A stretch of DNA of 64,000 bases from Sphingomonas sp. IC081 (GCF_006874585.1 NZ_CP029762.1:124001-188000), one strand, 5' to 3'; positions 41,562 to 50,354 are shown, numbered from the stretch's first letter. Translations and numbers: made by a program. The notes: a model not told the origin generated them from the sequence alone.

Positions 41562-41569
41562 ATGGACAC
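41562..41569 (-). repeat. Solitary TGTCCATT end-like sequence
   Basis: AATGGACA matches the terminal 8 bp of the MITE-like element at 26994-27098. It sits in the 230-nt gene-free gap between sorB and tniQ. No partner copy or target duplication was found, so it may be a relic or chance match. Nothing else is recognised in this gap. Confidence 0.35.
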
Positions 41570-41636
41570 TTGCCGCTAAAAAGCGTGCGGCCAGCTAGAG
41601 GCCAAATGCGCCTGCCATCCGTAGGCTCGCGGGTAC

Positions 41637-42776
41637 TTAATGGCGCGAAGAGAACGCATTTCCGGCCGCGTCACGGAAGAGAGTTTTGTAGGCCGTCGAG
41701 GCGCTCCGTAACGCGGACATCCGCTCGACTTTTTCGTTCCGATGGCACGCTGCTTCCACTGTTCTTTTCAACGTCGGCGAGCACGCCTGACGATCTTGGA
41801 TGAACTGTTGGAGTGCGATGCTATCGACCATCCGCGCCCATACGTCGACAACCGGCTCGTCCTCGTTTCGCACCGTTGGGTCACAGTCTGCATCGAGCAT
41901 CGCGGCGCAGATTGCGATAAGGCAACGACGCATTGAGGGGCTGGCAAGCGCGAGCGGCATTTCACAGGAAGGCTCGTTGGGGCAAACGTTATCGAGCGTG
42001 AGCACAGGCGCCGCAAACCGATGTAGGAGTCTATCACGCAGTCTCCAGCGCCTGTGGGCCCTTGCGAACAGTAGACAGATTCTGGCGGATTCTTCGAGCA
42101 GCTGACCGGCTGAAGTGTCGTTGAAGCGAAATTGATCTGGGACCTTTCCCCTAAGCGCACCCCTCAGCGCGGCTTCAAAGGCTACGATATTGATCCAGAT
42201 GGGCTGCGCTGCTGGCTCAAGCTCGAGCGCCCTGGGGTGCGCCCGTTCGAGGCCCCGACGGCAGCGAATACAGCACAATCTTGGCGGCCCCTGCGATGAC
42301 CGCTTAATCGCCCAATGACTACTCCCGCAAGACACGCATCGATCGACGAGTGGCCAGTGGTGCCGGAAACAGAAGCCCCACGCAGCCATGGCCCAGTCCG
42401 CACGGATATAGGCGGGGCGGCCAGCGGCATAGTCCTCGGCAAGGCAACGACTGCACCAGCTCAACCGGAGGGTAAGAGCGGGCGCGAAATCTCGGCTAGG
42501 ATCATCGGATGGAACGTGGTGCCAGGCTACAAAATCCGGGGTGATCCTCGGATACCGATAGCAAAGACCGAGTTCGGCGACACTGTTTTCCGTGAAGCCC
42601 TCGCTTGCGGCAAGCTCAGCGATCATCGATTTTTTTGGGTTTACATCGGGATGCCGCCAATGGCCTGCGCGATTTCGATAGGCGCGCAGCAAAGGCTCAC
42701 CCGGAGCCCGCTGATCGCGCACGCGCGCCAGCCATGAACTGAGAAGTTCATCCGCGAATGGCTCCACGAAACTCAT
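41637..42776 (-). CDS. tniQ: TniQ family transposition protein
   Basis: This 379-residue protein has the TniQ N-terminus (PFADELLSSWLARVRDQR) and a zinc-binding pattern (WCSRCLAEDYAAGRPAY, CFRHHWPLVDRCVSC, then LCCIRCRRGL). TniQ assists target recognition in Tn5053/Tn7-like transposition. Its ATG overlaps the tniB stop by 4 nt. The C-terminal part is poorly conserved. Confidence 0.85.
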   Translation of the reverse strand: MSFVEPFADELLSSWLARVRDQRAPGEPLLRAYRNRAGHWRHPDVNPKKSMIAELAASEGFTENSVAELGLCYRYPRITPDFVAWHHVPSDDPSRDFAPALTLRLSWCSRCLAEDYAAGRPAYIRADWAMAAWGFCFRHHWPLVDRCVSCGSSHWAIKRSSQGPPRLCCIRCRRGLERAHPRALELEPAAQPIWINIVAFEAALRGALRGKVPDQFRFNDTSAGQLLEESARICLLFARAHRRWRLRDRLLHRFAAPVLTLDNVCPNEPSCEMPLALASPSMRRCLIAICAAMLDADCDPTVRNEDEPVVDVWARMVDSIALQQFIQDRQACSPTLKRTVEAACHRNEKVERMSALRSASTAYKTLFRDAAGNAFSSRH

Positions 42777-43696
42777 ACGGTCGCCCGGCCGATTGTCCTT
42801 CGCTTGCCTGCCGACGTAAACATGGAGACGAGAGGAAGCGTCACGTCGTTGGCCTCGAAGCTTGCGGCATCAAGCATCTCGCGGCCATCGCGGATAGCCG
42901 TGACAGCGGCTGCCTCGATGAGCCGGAATATTCGGCCCGTCACACCCTGGGTGAGGGCCAGCACGCGTTGCCGCGCTTCGACGGTGTCGAGCATCGATGG
43001 GCGTCTCAGGGGCAGCAGGCCCGAGAAGCTCGCAAGCAGCTGGCGCAGGGCATGATCGTTGCGCCATGGCATCAATTCGAACGCCCCAAACCGGTCGGCA
43101 AGGTTCGGATCCATCAGGACCGCCATCCGCGCGTCCTCGGTCCCTGCGCAAACAATTGGAATTTTCAGATCGTTGGTCAAAAAGCGGATAGTATTGAGGA
43201 ACACCCGCTGCTGGCGAGGAGTGCCGGCGAGCATCTTGTCGATTTCATCCAGGACGAGCACCTTGGTTTCGACTTCGGCAAGCAGTTGCCTGGCTTCCGC
43301 TCGCATCGATCGCACGGACAGTCGGCTAAGGTCGACGCAATTTAGCGCGGTCAGCACCTCGGTGTAAAATTGCTCCTCACTCGGCTCTGGCGGTATCTGC
43401 GCGAGCAACACCGGCATCTTGCTGAGCCCGGTCCTGATATCGAACTGAGGAGCGTGAAGTTTCGAGAAGCGGCTGACAATTTCGGTCTTGCCCATCCCGG
43501 TGGCGCCAAACAGTAACAGGCAGGGCATTCGCCCTCGCGGCGGATAGATTACCAGGTCTTCAAGGTGGCGGAGCGCGGCCTCAGCCTGTGGCAACGATAT
43601 CCAGCGGTCGCGGCGTAGCCAGTCGATCCGGGCCTCATCGGTCAATTCGGCATACTCGCGATAAGCCGGGAAGATATGGCTGTAGAGCACGTTCAT
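42773..43696 (-). CDS. tniB: TniB transposition ATPase
   Basis: This 307-residue AAA+ ATPase has Walker A FGATGMGKT, Walker B VLVLDEIDKML, and a sensor segment IPIVCAGTEDA. It is the MuB/TnsC-type partner that activates TniA and selects targets. It overlaps tniA and tniQ by 4 nt each, forming a tight tniABQ operon at the right end of the transposon. Confidence 0.9.
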   Translation of the reverse strand: MNVLYSHIFPAYREYAELTDEARIDWLRRDRWISLPQAEAALRHLEDLVIYPPRGRMPCLLLFGATGMGKTEIVSRFSKLHAPQFDIRTGLSKMPVLLAQIPPEPSEEQFYTEVLTALNCVDLSRLSVRSMRAEARQLLAEVETKVLVLDEIDKMLAGTPRQQRVFLNTIRFLTNDLKIPIVCAGTEDARMAVLMDPNLADRFGAFELMPWRNDHALRQLLASFSGLLPLRRPSMLDTVEARQRVLALTQGVTGRIFRLIEAAAVTAIRDGREMLDAASFEANDVTLPLVSMFTSAGKRRTIGRATV

Positions 43697-45351
43697 GACT
43701 GCTCCTCGATCGCGAGTGGTACAACCGGCCCGTCGAGATTTGGCGGTGTCAGCTGCGCGTTGGCCTCTTGGTGCTGGACAAAGGCCGCAGGCGGTTCGTC
43801 GCGGATGAGCGCATCGACGATGCGTTGGGTTGATCGTCGAGCTCCGCGCGTCTTCTCTACGGCCCTTAGCACAATCCTGCGCTGCGTGCTCACCATCTCG
43901 AAAAGCATCTGCTCATCGACGGCGGTTCGCCCGCGCTCTCGAAGCGCTCTCAGGGCTTGGTCGTGCTCGAACTTGGTAATTGCAGGACGCCGCTTATCGC
44001 GAAGAGGAACTGTGACATGCTCGCCGCCGGGCAGTTCGAGATAGACGGCCGAGAGGTTGAGCGGATTGTATTTGATCGGGAATTTATGAACGCTGTTCGC
44101 GACCAGCGTGGCCAAAGCGCCATGCCAGTAGAAAACGTGGAAGAGTTTGATGCCCTCGCGCCGGACCCGGCGCATCTCGAACGGGAGGAAGTCGAGCAGA
44201 AAACGTTCTTCATCGGCCGGCAGGCGCAGGGCTGCAACACGCTTACCTTGATCGTCCTGCCACGCTGTCATCGGGGGGACGCCAAGTGAGCTGTGAATGG
44301 TGCGATGATAGATTCCCACCTGGAGGGCGAACCATCGCTCGAATTCCTTGAGGGTCATGCAGGCTTTGCCCTCAGCGTCGTAGTCTCCCTTGTCCTGGAT
44401 GTTGGAGAACGTAGTACCCGGAAGAAGGTGAACTTCGCCGATGGCGGTGCCGATCATGCGCTCGATGTGCCCGCCAAAGTGCGGAGTGCGCGGTGGACGG
44501 TAGTGAAGCTCGATCCCAAATTGCTGGCAGCCCCGAGTCAGCGCGCGTGAGTGAAATTCCGAGGCATTGTCGAGATGGAGGATGTCTGGCAGGCCGAAGA
44601 CAGGCCATGCGAAGGTGAGCTCTCGATCGGCCAGCCAATCATTCTTGGGCAGTACTGCATGACGGATCGCCATGCCGACCGAAATCGCGGAAGGTCGTTC
44701 CAGTGAAATGTAGAAGCCGGGTATCACCCGCGTCGCTACGTCGATCTGCAGGGTCAGCGTTGGCCGCCCGACCGGTCTCCTGAGATACTCATCGACGATG
44801 ATGATATCGACCAGCGTGTGGTCCATCTGTACGACCTGAAGAGGGTACTGCGCCTCGTATGAGCTGACGACGGGTCGGAAGCGGTCTGCTGCGGCTTTGG
44901 TCCCATCACGGGCGCCTGTCAGGCGTGTCCGTTCCACGGCGTTGACCCGCAGGACAACAGTTTGCCGTGCTGGAGGTCGCAGATTCTGCTCCAGGCACGA
45001 AAAGCGAATTTGACGGACCAGTTGTGCGATGGTGGGCTTTGGACGGCTGAGATAAAATTGCTCTATTTTGGCATCGATCAGGCGTTCCACCTCGCAAGGG
45101 AGGCGAGAGCGCCCTTTGGGAAATCCATCGTGCTGGTCGACCAACGAACTGGTCACTGGGTTTTCCCGGTATCTCGCGAGCAGTTCGTAAATTCGGGACC
45201 GGTTGAGGCTCAGCTTCAGGCCGGCCTCAGCAATCGCTTTGCGTCCGAGCCGGGGCTCTGCCGTAAGCGCACGAATGATAGGCTCGCGCTCACAAGCTTT
45301 GCGCCATTCTGTATGATCAACCGTCGTGAGGGCAGTGCCTGTTTCGGCCAT
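43693..45351 (-). CDS. tniA: TniA transposase (DDE, Mu/Tn7 TnsB type)
   Basis: This 552-residue transposase has N-terminal helix-turn-helix regions and an rve integrase core with the DDE triad: Asp in VVQMDHTLVDI, Asp in ILHLDNASEFHS, Glu in GGHIERMIGT. A C-terminal Mu-type barrel domain follows. The gene starts 153 nt inside the right transposon end and reads inward, as in Tn5053. It appears intact, so the element may still move. Confidence 0.92.
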   Translation of the reverse strand: MAETGTALTTVDHTEWRKACEREPIIRALTAEPRLGRKAIAEAGLKLSLNRSRIYELLARYRENPVTSSLVDQHDGFPKGRSRLPCEVERLIDAKIEQFYLSRPKPTIAQLVRQIRFSCLEQNLRPPARQTVVLRVNAVERTRLTGARDGTKAAADRFRPVVSSYEAQYPLQVVQMDHTLVDIIIVDEYLRRPVGRPTLTLQIDVATRVIPGFYISLERPSAISVGMAIRHAVLPKNDWLADRELTFAWPVFGLPDILHLDNASEFHSRALTRGCQQFGIELHYRPPRTPHFGGHIERMIGTAIGEVHLLPGTTFSNIQDKGDYDAEGKACMTLKEFERWFALQVGIYHRTIHSSLGVPPMTAWQDDQGKRVAALRLPADEERFLLDFLPFEMRRVRREGIKLFHVFYWHGALATLVANSVHKFPIKYNPLNLSAVYLELPGGEHVTVPLRDKRRPAITKFEHDQALRALRERGRTAVDEQMLFEMVSTQRRIVLRAVEKTRGARRSTQRIVDALIRDEPPAAFVQHQEANAQLTPPNLDGPVVPLAIEEQS

Positions 45352-45427
45352 GACCTATCCCCGATTTTCGCCAGGGACTCGTGTTGCCGGGTCCGGTCGT
45401 TTTGTAGCAGAATCGCGCTGTCAGGTC

Positions 45428-45504
45428 GAACGTCCGGAGGTATTCTTGTACATGATCCACGCAACTCGGCCGTTTTCTCGTCCGCCCGTATTCTTTAAGT
45501 GACA
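45428..45504 (-). repeat. Right-end repeats of the Tn402-like transposon
   Basis: Read inward from 45504 the end is TGTCACTTAAAGAATACGGG, with the repeat AAAGAATACGGGCGGACGAG (45496-45477) and a second unit AAGAATACCTCCGGACGTTC (45448-45429). These match the left-end units in the GAATAC and GGACG blocks. Confidence 0.7.
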
Positions 45505-45542
45505 AGGTGGGCTACAAGCGCGGCTGAGGAGCGAGGCGCGTC

Positions 45543-46781
45543 GTGAGCACCGAAACCGCCCGGGAAGGGCCAGAAATCCCCGTAGCGCCGCCTGAGGCTG
45601 TCCTGCCGGCGGTCAGGGCGCCGGCCGACCTTGCGCGGACGATCGTGCAGATGCGCGCCGGCGAGCGCATCACCGTCAACGAGGGCCTGATCGCCGCCTA
45701 TCAGGCCGCTTCATCGCCCCATAGCATCCGTGCGCTCAAGTCCGACGTCGAGGCGTTCGATGCGTGGTGTAGGCGCAACAACCGGATTGCACTGCCGGCC
45801 ACGCCCGAGATCGTCGCCGACTATCTCGACGCGCGGGCAGGGCAGGGGGCCAAGCCCGCCTCGCTTGGCCGCTACAAGGCGTCGATCGCCAAGATCCATC
45901 AGCTGCTTGATCTCAAGGATCCCACCCAGGCTGATCTCGTGAAGCTGCGGCTACGCGCGATCCGGCGCGAGAAGGGCACCGCGCAGGCTCAGGCGCGTCC
46001 CTTGCGCTTCAAGGGGCCAGTGCGAGACGTGGAGCGCGACAGTCCTCGCGGACTGAATGTGCGAGCTTTGCTGGAGGCGTGCGCGGGCGATCTGCCAGGC
46101 CTGCGGGACCGAGCCCTGTTGTCGGTGGCCTATGACACGGGGCTCCGTGCATCGGAGCTCGTCGCAATCAGCATCAATGACATTCTCGAGGCGCTTGATC
46201 CCGAAGCGCGCCTCCTCGCCATCGCGCGAAGCAAAGGCGATCAGGAGGGCGAGGGAGCCACAGCCTATTTGTCGCCCCGCTCTGTGCGGGCTGTCGCGGC
46301 GTGGAGAGAGGCCGCTGGGATCGACGCGGGGCCGTTGTTCCGGCGGGTGCAGGTACGGCGCTACAAAGCGCGGGCGGCTGTGAAGGGTCGTTCGATCGAC
46401 AGCATCTCGGGCCGTGAGACTTGGGATCTGCGCAAGACGCTGTCCAAGCCCGCTGTGAAGGCGCGGGTCGAGTATGACATCGGCGCCGCGGCGCTCCATC
46501 CGGGATCGATCGGCCCGATCTGGCGGGCAATCATTCAGCGTGCGTTCGATCGCGGCGCGCTGCCCGATTTGACGGCGGACGATCTGGCGCGGTTGCTGAA
46601 GGGGATCAGTGCGCACTCGACGCGGATCGGGCTCAATCAGGACCTGTTCGCCAGCGGGGAGGATTTGGCCGGCATCATGGACGCGCTGCGGTGGAAGTCG
46701 CCGCGGATGCCGCTCGCTTATAATCGCAATCTCGCGGCAGAGCAGGGGGCGGCGGGGCGCCTTATGGCGAAGATTGGCTAG
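45543..46781 (+). CDS. Tyrosine recombinase/integrase
   Basis: This 412-residue tyrosine recombinase has an N-terminal SAM-like DNA-binding domain (RALKSDVEAFDAWCRRNN) and a catalytic domain. The catalytic Arg is in YDTGLRASELVAI, HxxR in ISAHSTRIGL, and the Tyr in RMPLAYNRNLA. The GTG start lies 39 nt outside the right end of the Tn402-like transposon, whose insertion has separated the gene from its former upstream region. It may be the integrase of the underlying island. Confidence 0.87.
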   Translation: MSTETAREGPEIPVAPPEAVLPAVRAPADLARTIVQMRAGERITVNEGLIAAYQAASSPHSIRALKSDVEAFDAWCRRNNRIALPATPEIVADYLDARAGQGAKPASLGRYKASIAKIHQLLDLKDPTQADLVKLRLRAIRREKGTAQAQARPLRFKGPVRDVERDSPRGLNVRALLEACAGDLPGLRDRALLSVAYDTGLRASELVAISINDILEALDPEARLLAIARSKGDQEGEGATAYLSPRSVRAVAAWREAAGIDAGPLFRRVQVRRYKARAAVKGRSIDSISGRETWDLRKTLSKPAVKARVEYDIGAAALHPGSIGPIWRAIIQRAFDRGALPDLTADDLARLLKGISAHSTRIGLNQDLFASGEDLAGIMDALRWKSPRMPLAYNRNLAAEQGAAGRLMAKIG

Positions 46782-47050
46782 TCATGACGGCCTAAATAGG
46801 TCTTTGGATGATGCCGTGCGACCACACGACGGCGGCAGGTAGATCGAGGGATTTGCGCAGCGGCAAGAACCGGAGAAGGGAGGCTGAGCCCCCGGGGTCT
46901 TGAGCTACAACGTTAAGCCTAAGAAACGGGCAGGGGCCTGGTAGCGCGTAGTGTATGAGCGAAGCCACCATCGCTCAAACTCATCAGCACAGTCCAATTT
47001 CGAAGAGGAAACAAGAAAGTGGTTCCGGAAACGGTATGGATCTTATCCTG
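46782..47050. other. Intergenic stretch between integrase and second transposon
   Basis: These 269 nt follow the integrase stop and contain no convincing gene, hairpin or recognisable repeat. They end at the left terminal repeat of the 3073-bp transposon. Confidence 0.4.
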
Positions 47051-47097
47051 TGTAAACGCTCGCGCTAAATGGCGGCGTTCTGATCGCGCTATTTGTC
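47051..47097 (+). repeat. Left terminal inverted repeat of Tn552-like element
   Basis: This 47-bp repeat starts TGTAAACGCTCGCGCTAAAT and ends CGCTATTTGTC. It differs from the right copy at two positions only. The ATPase stop codon overlaps its inner end. Confidence 0.95.
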
Positions 47098-47974
47098 AGT
47101 TGCCGGGTCCGATGACGAGGCAATCGCGCGCGGCCTGAACGATGTCAGCGGTGACCTCCTCGACGCGGTTGAGGGTCATGATCCGCCGCATCTGCGCGAA
47201 CAGGCGCTCCATGAGCCGGAAGTTGCCGCGCGTGATGCGGATCACGGCTGCCTGCGCTTCGATCGCGTCGAGTTGGGCCGGGTCGAAGCTGATCCCGAAA
47301 TCGCCGGCGTGGGTCGCGAGCAGCAGCCGCATTTCGGTCTCGGTAAGCGGTTTGAACTCGTGGACGAAGCCGATCCGCGAGTAGAGCTGGGCATAGCGGG
47401 CGAGGCGCTTCTCCAAGCCCGGCATACCCATCAGGATCAGCCCGAAGCCGTGGCGATCGGCCATGTCGCGGAGATGTTCGAGCGACTTTATGGTCAGGCG
47501 GTCGGCCTCGTCGACGATGACGAGGGGGCAGGCGATGCGGGCGGCGTCATGGGTGATTTCGTCCTGCGAGCCGCCCGCGACCGTCAGCCGGGCATAGCCC
47601 AGCTTAATGAGGTTGAGGCCCAACACCGCGTCGATCGTCTTGGGCGTGTTGCTGACCGACACGGTGTAGAAGACGGCGCGGCAGCGAGCGACCTTTTCGC
47701 CAAGGAGCGCGGCAATGGGACGGAGCGCGGCATATTCCCCCAGGTCGGGGAAGCTGGAAAACTCGCGCGCCGATCGCGTCTTTCCGACGCCCGGCCGGCC
47801 ATGACACACGCCGATATAGCGGTAGTGCGCGCAGGCTTCGGCAAACTCGACGAACCGGGCATGTTCGCGGGTCGCCAGGAACGGCTGCTCGACCAGGAAC
47901 TCAATCGTCAGCGGCGTAGAGCCGGAGCCCTCGGTAGGTGGTGGGCCGGAAAGCCGTATCCTCTTGGTCGCCAT
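47096..47974 (-). CDS. MuB/TnsC-like transposition ATPase
   Basis: This 292-residue AAA ATPase has Walker A GRPGVGKTRSA, Walker B LVIVDEADRLT, and LILMGMPGLEKRLARY as sensor region. It pairs with the upstream transposase, overlapping its 3' end by 74 nt. The start MATKRIRLSG at 47974 is the first ATG before the conserved domain. It is related to, but clearly different from, TniB of the neighbouring transposon. Confidence 0.88.
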   Translation of the reverse strand: MATKRIRLSGPPPTEGSGSTPLTIEFLVEQPFLATREHARFVEFAEACAHYRYIGVCHGRPGVGKTRSAREFSSFPDLGEYAALRPIAALLGEKVARCRAVFYTVSVSNTPKTIDAVLGLNLIKLGYARLTVAGGSQDEITHDAARIACPLVIVDEADRLTIKSLEHLRDMADRHGFGLILMGMPGLEKRLARYAQLYSRIGFVHEFKPLTETEMRLLLATHAGDFGISFDPAQLDAIEAQAAVIRITRGNFRLMERLFAQMRRIMTLNRVEEVTADIVQAARDCLVIGPGN

Positions 47975-49379
47975 CGAAGGTCTCCGTGGGGGCAGGCACC
48001 TGCTTGTCGCGCTCCTTCGCGCCGCGCCGGGCGCGCTGGATCGCGCGCAACGACGGGTGCCCAGCGTGCTCGGAGCTGAGCGCACGGCAGACGAACCGGC
48101 CCTGGTGGTAGACGTGGATCTCGGTCAGGTCGCGGGGGTCATAGACCGCCTCGACCTGCTCGCCGACGAAGGCCGCGAGCGTGGGTTCGACATAGCGCCT
48201 GCCCATCAGACGGATGCCGTCGCGCAGCACTTTACGGGGCTTGGGCACGTGCACGAGCAGCATGTCGAGCTGTTCAAGGCTGTCGGGCATTGCGGGCAGG
48301 AACCCGCCCTTCTGCCAGCGCGTGATCGGCGGTTCGCCGGTGCTGCCATGCGGGCGACGATGATAGACGCCGCACACGAACGCCTCGAAGCGGGCGCGCA
48401 GCTCGTCGAGCGTGAGCACTGGCGCCGACAGCGGCTTGCCCGCGATCAGGTGGCCGGGCAGGTCGGGCAGGAACATGTCGTTGATGGTGCGGAACAGCCG
48501 CTCGATCTTGCCGCGCCCGCCAGGACGCCCCGGCAGCGAATGGATGAGGCGGATTTTGAGGGCGATGCACGCCTGCTCGATATGCTCGGAGATGAAATCC
48601 GAGCCGTTGTCGACGTAAAGCTGTTCGGGAATGCCGCTGACGATCCATTCGGGATTGGGCTTGCGCCAGATCGCCTGCCGCAAGGCGAGCGCCGTGTTGA
48701 GGGCACTGGGGGCATCGAGGCTGAGGAAGTAACCGGCGATGGCTCGGCTGTGATCGTCAACGATGACGGTCAGCCAAGGACGCACCGGGGTTCCGGCATC
48801 ATCGAGCACGAGAATGTCGAGAACGGTATGATCGGCCTGCCACATCTCGTTCGAGGTCGCGGCTTCGCGCCGATGCACTAGCTCGTGCTGGTCGCGGTAG
48901 ACGGCCGGATCGGAGGCTGCGGCGATCTGGCTTGCCGGTATCGCCCTGACGACACGCGCGACGGCCGCATAGCTGGGGGTTCGGTGTCCATGCGCGATGG
49001 CGAGTTCCTGCACCTTTCGGTGAATGGCGGCGACCGGGGGTCGCGGGCGCTTGGTGGCGAGAGTGCGGGTCAGTTCGACCAGATGTTCCGGCAGGTGCAG
49101 CCTGCCCCGATCGTTGCGCGGCAGACGCGCGAGACCGGCAAGTCCTTCGGCACGGTAGCGCCCGAGCCAGCGCTGCAACGTCCGCTCGCTCAGCGTGCCG
49201 GTGCGGGCGAGGTCCGCGAGCGGGATGCCATCGGCGAGGTGCGGTTCAAGGACGCGGTAGCGCTCGATCGCCAGCGGCGGGACAAGCGCCGGATGCGTCA
49301 CCGCCGACGGTCCGTGTCGCAGGTAAGGAAAACGGAGATTTGCCTGCCCATCGCCATGCGAGTCCGCTCGCGTTGCCAA
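47901..49379 (-). CDS. Mu-type DDE transposase of Tn552-like element
   Basis: This 492-residue transposase has N-terminal helix-turn-helix domains (LADLARTGTLSERTLQRWLG), an rve core with Asp in NEMWQADHTVLDIL, Asp in LYVDNGSDFIS and Glu in RGKIERLFRTIN, and a C-terminal Mu-type domain (GRRYVEPTLAAFVGEQV). The longest frame begins at a TTG; a GTG within AVTHPALV is an alternative start. Confidence 0.88.
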   Translation of the reverse strand: MATRADSHGDGQANLRFPYLRHGPSAVTHPALVPPLAIERYRVLEPHLADGIPLADLARTGTLSERTLQRWLGRYRAEGLAGLARLPRNDRGRLHLPEHLVELTRTLATKRPRPPVAAIHRKVQELAIAHGHRTPSYAAVARVVRAIPASQIAAASDPAVYRDQHELVHRREAATSNEMWQADHTVLDILVLDDAGTPVRPWLTVIVDDHSRAIAGYFLSLDAPSALNTALALRQAIWRKPNPEWIVSGIPEQLYVDNGSDFISEHIEQACIALKIRLIHSLPGRPGGRGKIERLFRTINDMFLPDLPGHLIAGKPLSAPVLTLDELRARFEAFVCGVYHRRPHGSTGEPPITRWQKGGFLPAMPDSLEQLDMLLVHVPKPRKVLRDGIRLMGRRYVEPTLAAFVGEQVEAVYDPRDLTEIHVYHQGRFVCRALSSEHAGHPSLRAIQRARRGAKERDKQVPAPTETFDGDQEDTAFRPTTYRGLRLYAADD

Positions 49380-49461
49380 ACCGGCCTGTTCGACGTAAAT
49401 CTACCCGGTAAAGAAAACTAGGGCAACATAGACCTGCCGATGACGACTTTCTTCCCAAACC

Positions 49462-49478
49462 GCGCCCGATCGGGGCGC
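49462..49478. other. GC dyad, candidate resolvase site
   Basis: GCGCCCGATCGGGGCGC is a near-perfect palindrome in the 113-nt gap between the divergent transposase and resolvase genes, the usual place for a res site and shared promoter. Confidence 0.35.
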
Positions 49479-49492
49479 CACCGGCCCTACGC

Positions 49493-50065
49493 ATGAAAAT
49501 CGGTTACGCCCGCGTATCGACCGCCGAGCAGAACCTGGACCTCCAGCGTGATGCGCTGAAGGCTGCCGGCTGCGAGAAGGTCATCACCGACAAGGCCTCC
49601 GGGGCGACTGCCGCTCGCCCTGGATTGGAAAAGGTGAAGGAGCTGCTTCGCGCCGGCGACACACTGGTGGTCTGGCGCCTCGACAGGCTCGGCCGCTCGC
49701 TCCGTGATCTGATCGGATGGATGACCTACCTCGACGAGGAAAAGGTCGGGCTGCTGAGCCTGCACGAGGCGATCGACACGACCACCACGTCGGGCAAGCT
49801 TACCTTCCACCTGTTCGGGGCATTGGCGGAGTTCGAGCGCAACCTGATCCGCGAGCGGACCCAGGCCGGTCTCACCGCAGCCCGCGCTCGCGGCAAGAAG
49901 GGTGGCCGGCCGGCCGCACTCGGCAAGGAAAAGCGCGACCTGCCCGTCAGGCTCTACCACGAGAACACGATGCCGATCGCCAAGATTTGCTCGATGCTCG
50001 GCATCTCCAAGCCAAAACTCTACGCCTATGTGCGATCGGCCGAGACCAAGCCGGTAGCCGCGTAG
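49493..50065 (+). CDS. Resolvase/invertase (small serine recombinase)
   Basis: This 190-residue serine recombinase has MKIGYARVSTAEQNLDLQRD with the catalytic Ser, VWRLDRLGRSLRDLI, GALAEFERNLIRERTQAGL, and a C-terminal helix-turn-helix (PIAKICSMLGISKPKLYAYV). It is the cointegrate resolvase of the 3073-bp transposon and lies just inside the right terminal repeat. Confidence 0.92.
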   Translation: MKIGYARVSTAEQNLDLQRDALKAAGCEKVITDKASGATAARPGLEKVKELLRAGDTLVVWRLDRLGRSLRDLIGWMTYLDEEKVGLLSLHEAIDTTTTSGKLTFHLFGALAEFERNLIRERTQAGLTAARARGKKGGRPAALGKEKRDLPVRLYHENTMPIAKICSMLGISKPKLYAYVRSAETKPVAA

Positions 50066-50076
50066 CGACGCTCGCC

Positions 50077-50123
50077 GACAAATAGCGCGATCAGAATGCC
50101 GCCACTTAGCGCGAGCGTTTACA
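50077..50123 (-). repeat. Right terminal inverted repeat of Tn552-like element
   Basis: Inverted partner of 47051-47097: read inward it starts TGTAAACGCTCGCGCTAAGT. It lies 11 nt after the resolvase stop. The following 230 nt to 50354 hold no recognised gene. Confidence 0.95.
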
Positions 50124-50354
50124 CCGTTCGCGGTCCCGATCGGCCCAGCGTCCCCCGGAACCGTTCGTTATCGGGAAGGCATCTAAGCGGTCTGCACCAT
50201 CCTTCATCTAAAGTTCTCCAAGCGCTTCTGAGGATTTTCGGGCGCACCAAAAGCACTTGCTCCTCCAGTGGCTGGAGCATGTAACCGCAATTTGCTCTCC
50301 TGCGGACGGGGGGCTGGAGGTGGCTTTTTGACGGCCCGTGTTGAAGCAATCGGT

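Larger units (their letters stand above)
27151..45504. mobile_element. Tn402/Tn5053-family transposon with fluoride and sulfite cargo
   Basis: The left end starts TGTCGTTTTCAGGATACGAC, very close to Tn402/Tn5053 terminal repeats. The right end, read inward, starts TGTCACTTAAAGAATACGGG. Both ends contain iterated copies of a GAATAC-N2/3-C(T)GGACG-like motif (27160, 27211 and 27233 on the left; 45477 and 45428 on the right). AGGTG lies at 27146-27150 and again at 45505-45509, with one extra T before the left TGTCG. tniA-tniB-tniQ sit at the right end reading inward as in Tn5053. Cargo comprises an IS1380-type element, a serine recombinase, and fluoride, sulfite and envelope genes. Confidence 0.78.
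47051..50123. mobile_element. Tn552-like transposon (3073 bp)
   Basis: Two 47-bp terminal inverted repeats (47051-47097 and 50077-50123), identical except for two bases, begin TGTAAACGCTCGCGCTAA. They enclose a DDE transposase, a MuB-like ATPase and a divergent small resolvase, the architecture of Tn552-type elements. No target duplication is visible: the outside bases are TCCTG on the left and CCGTT on the right. Confidence 0.9.

Noticed and set aside
26994..41569. Possibility that TGTCCATT at 26994 and AATGGACA at 41562 bound one large element
   Set aside because: The left copy already pairs with AATGGACA at 27091-27098 with a perfect CGCGA duplication, and tniABQ would lie outside such an element.
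47041..50130. Possibility that both transposition modules belong to one composite element
   Set aside because: The 3073-bp unit has its own 47-bp inverted repeats and resolvase, and its ends do not resemble the repeats of the large transposon.
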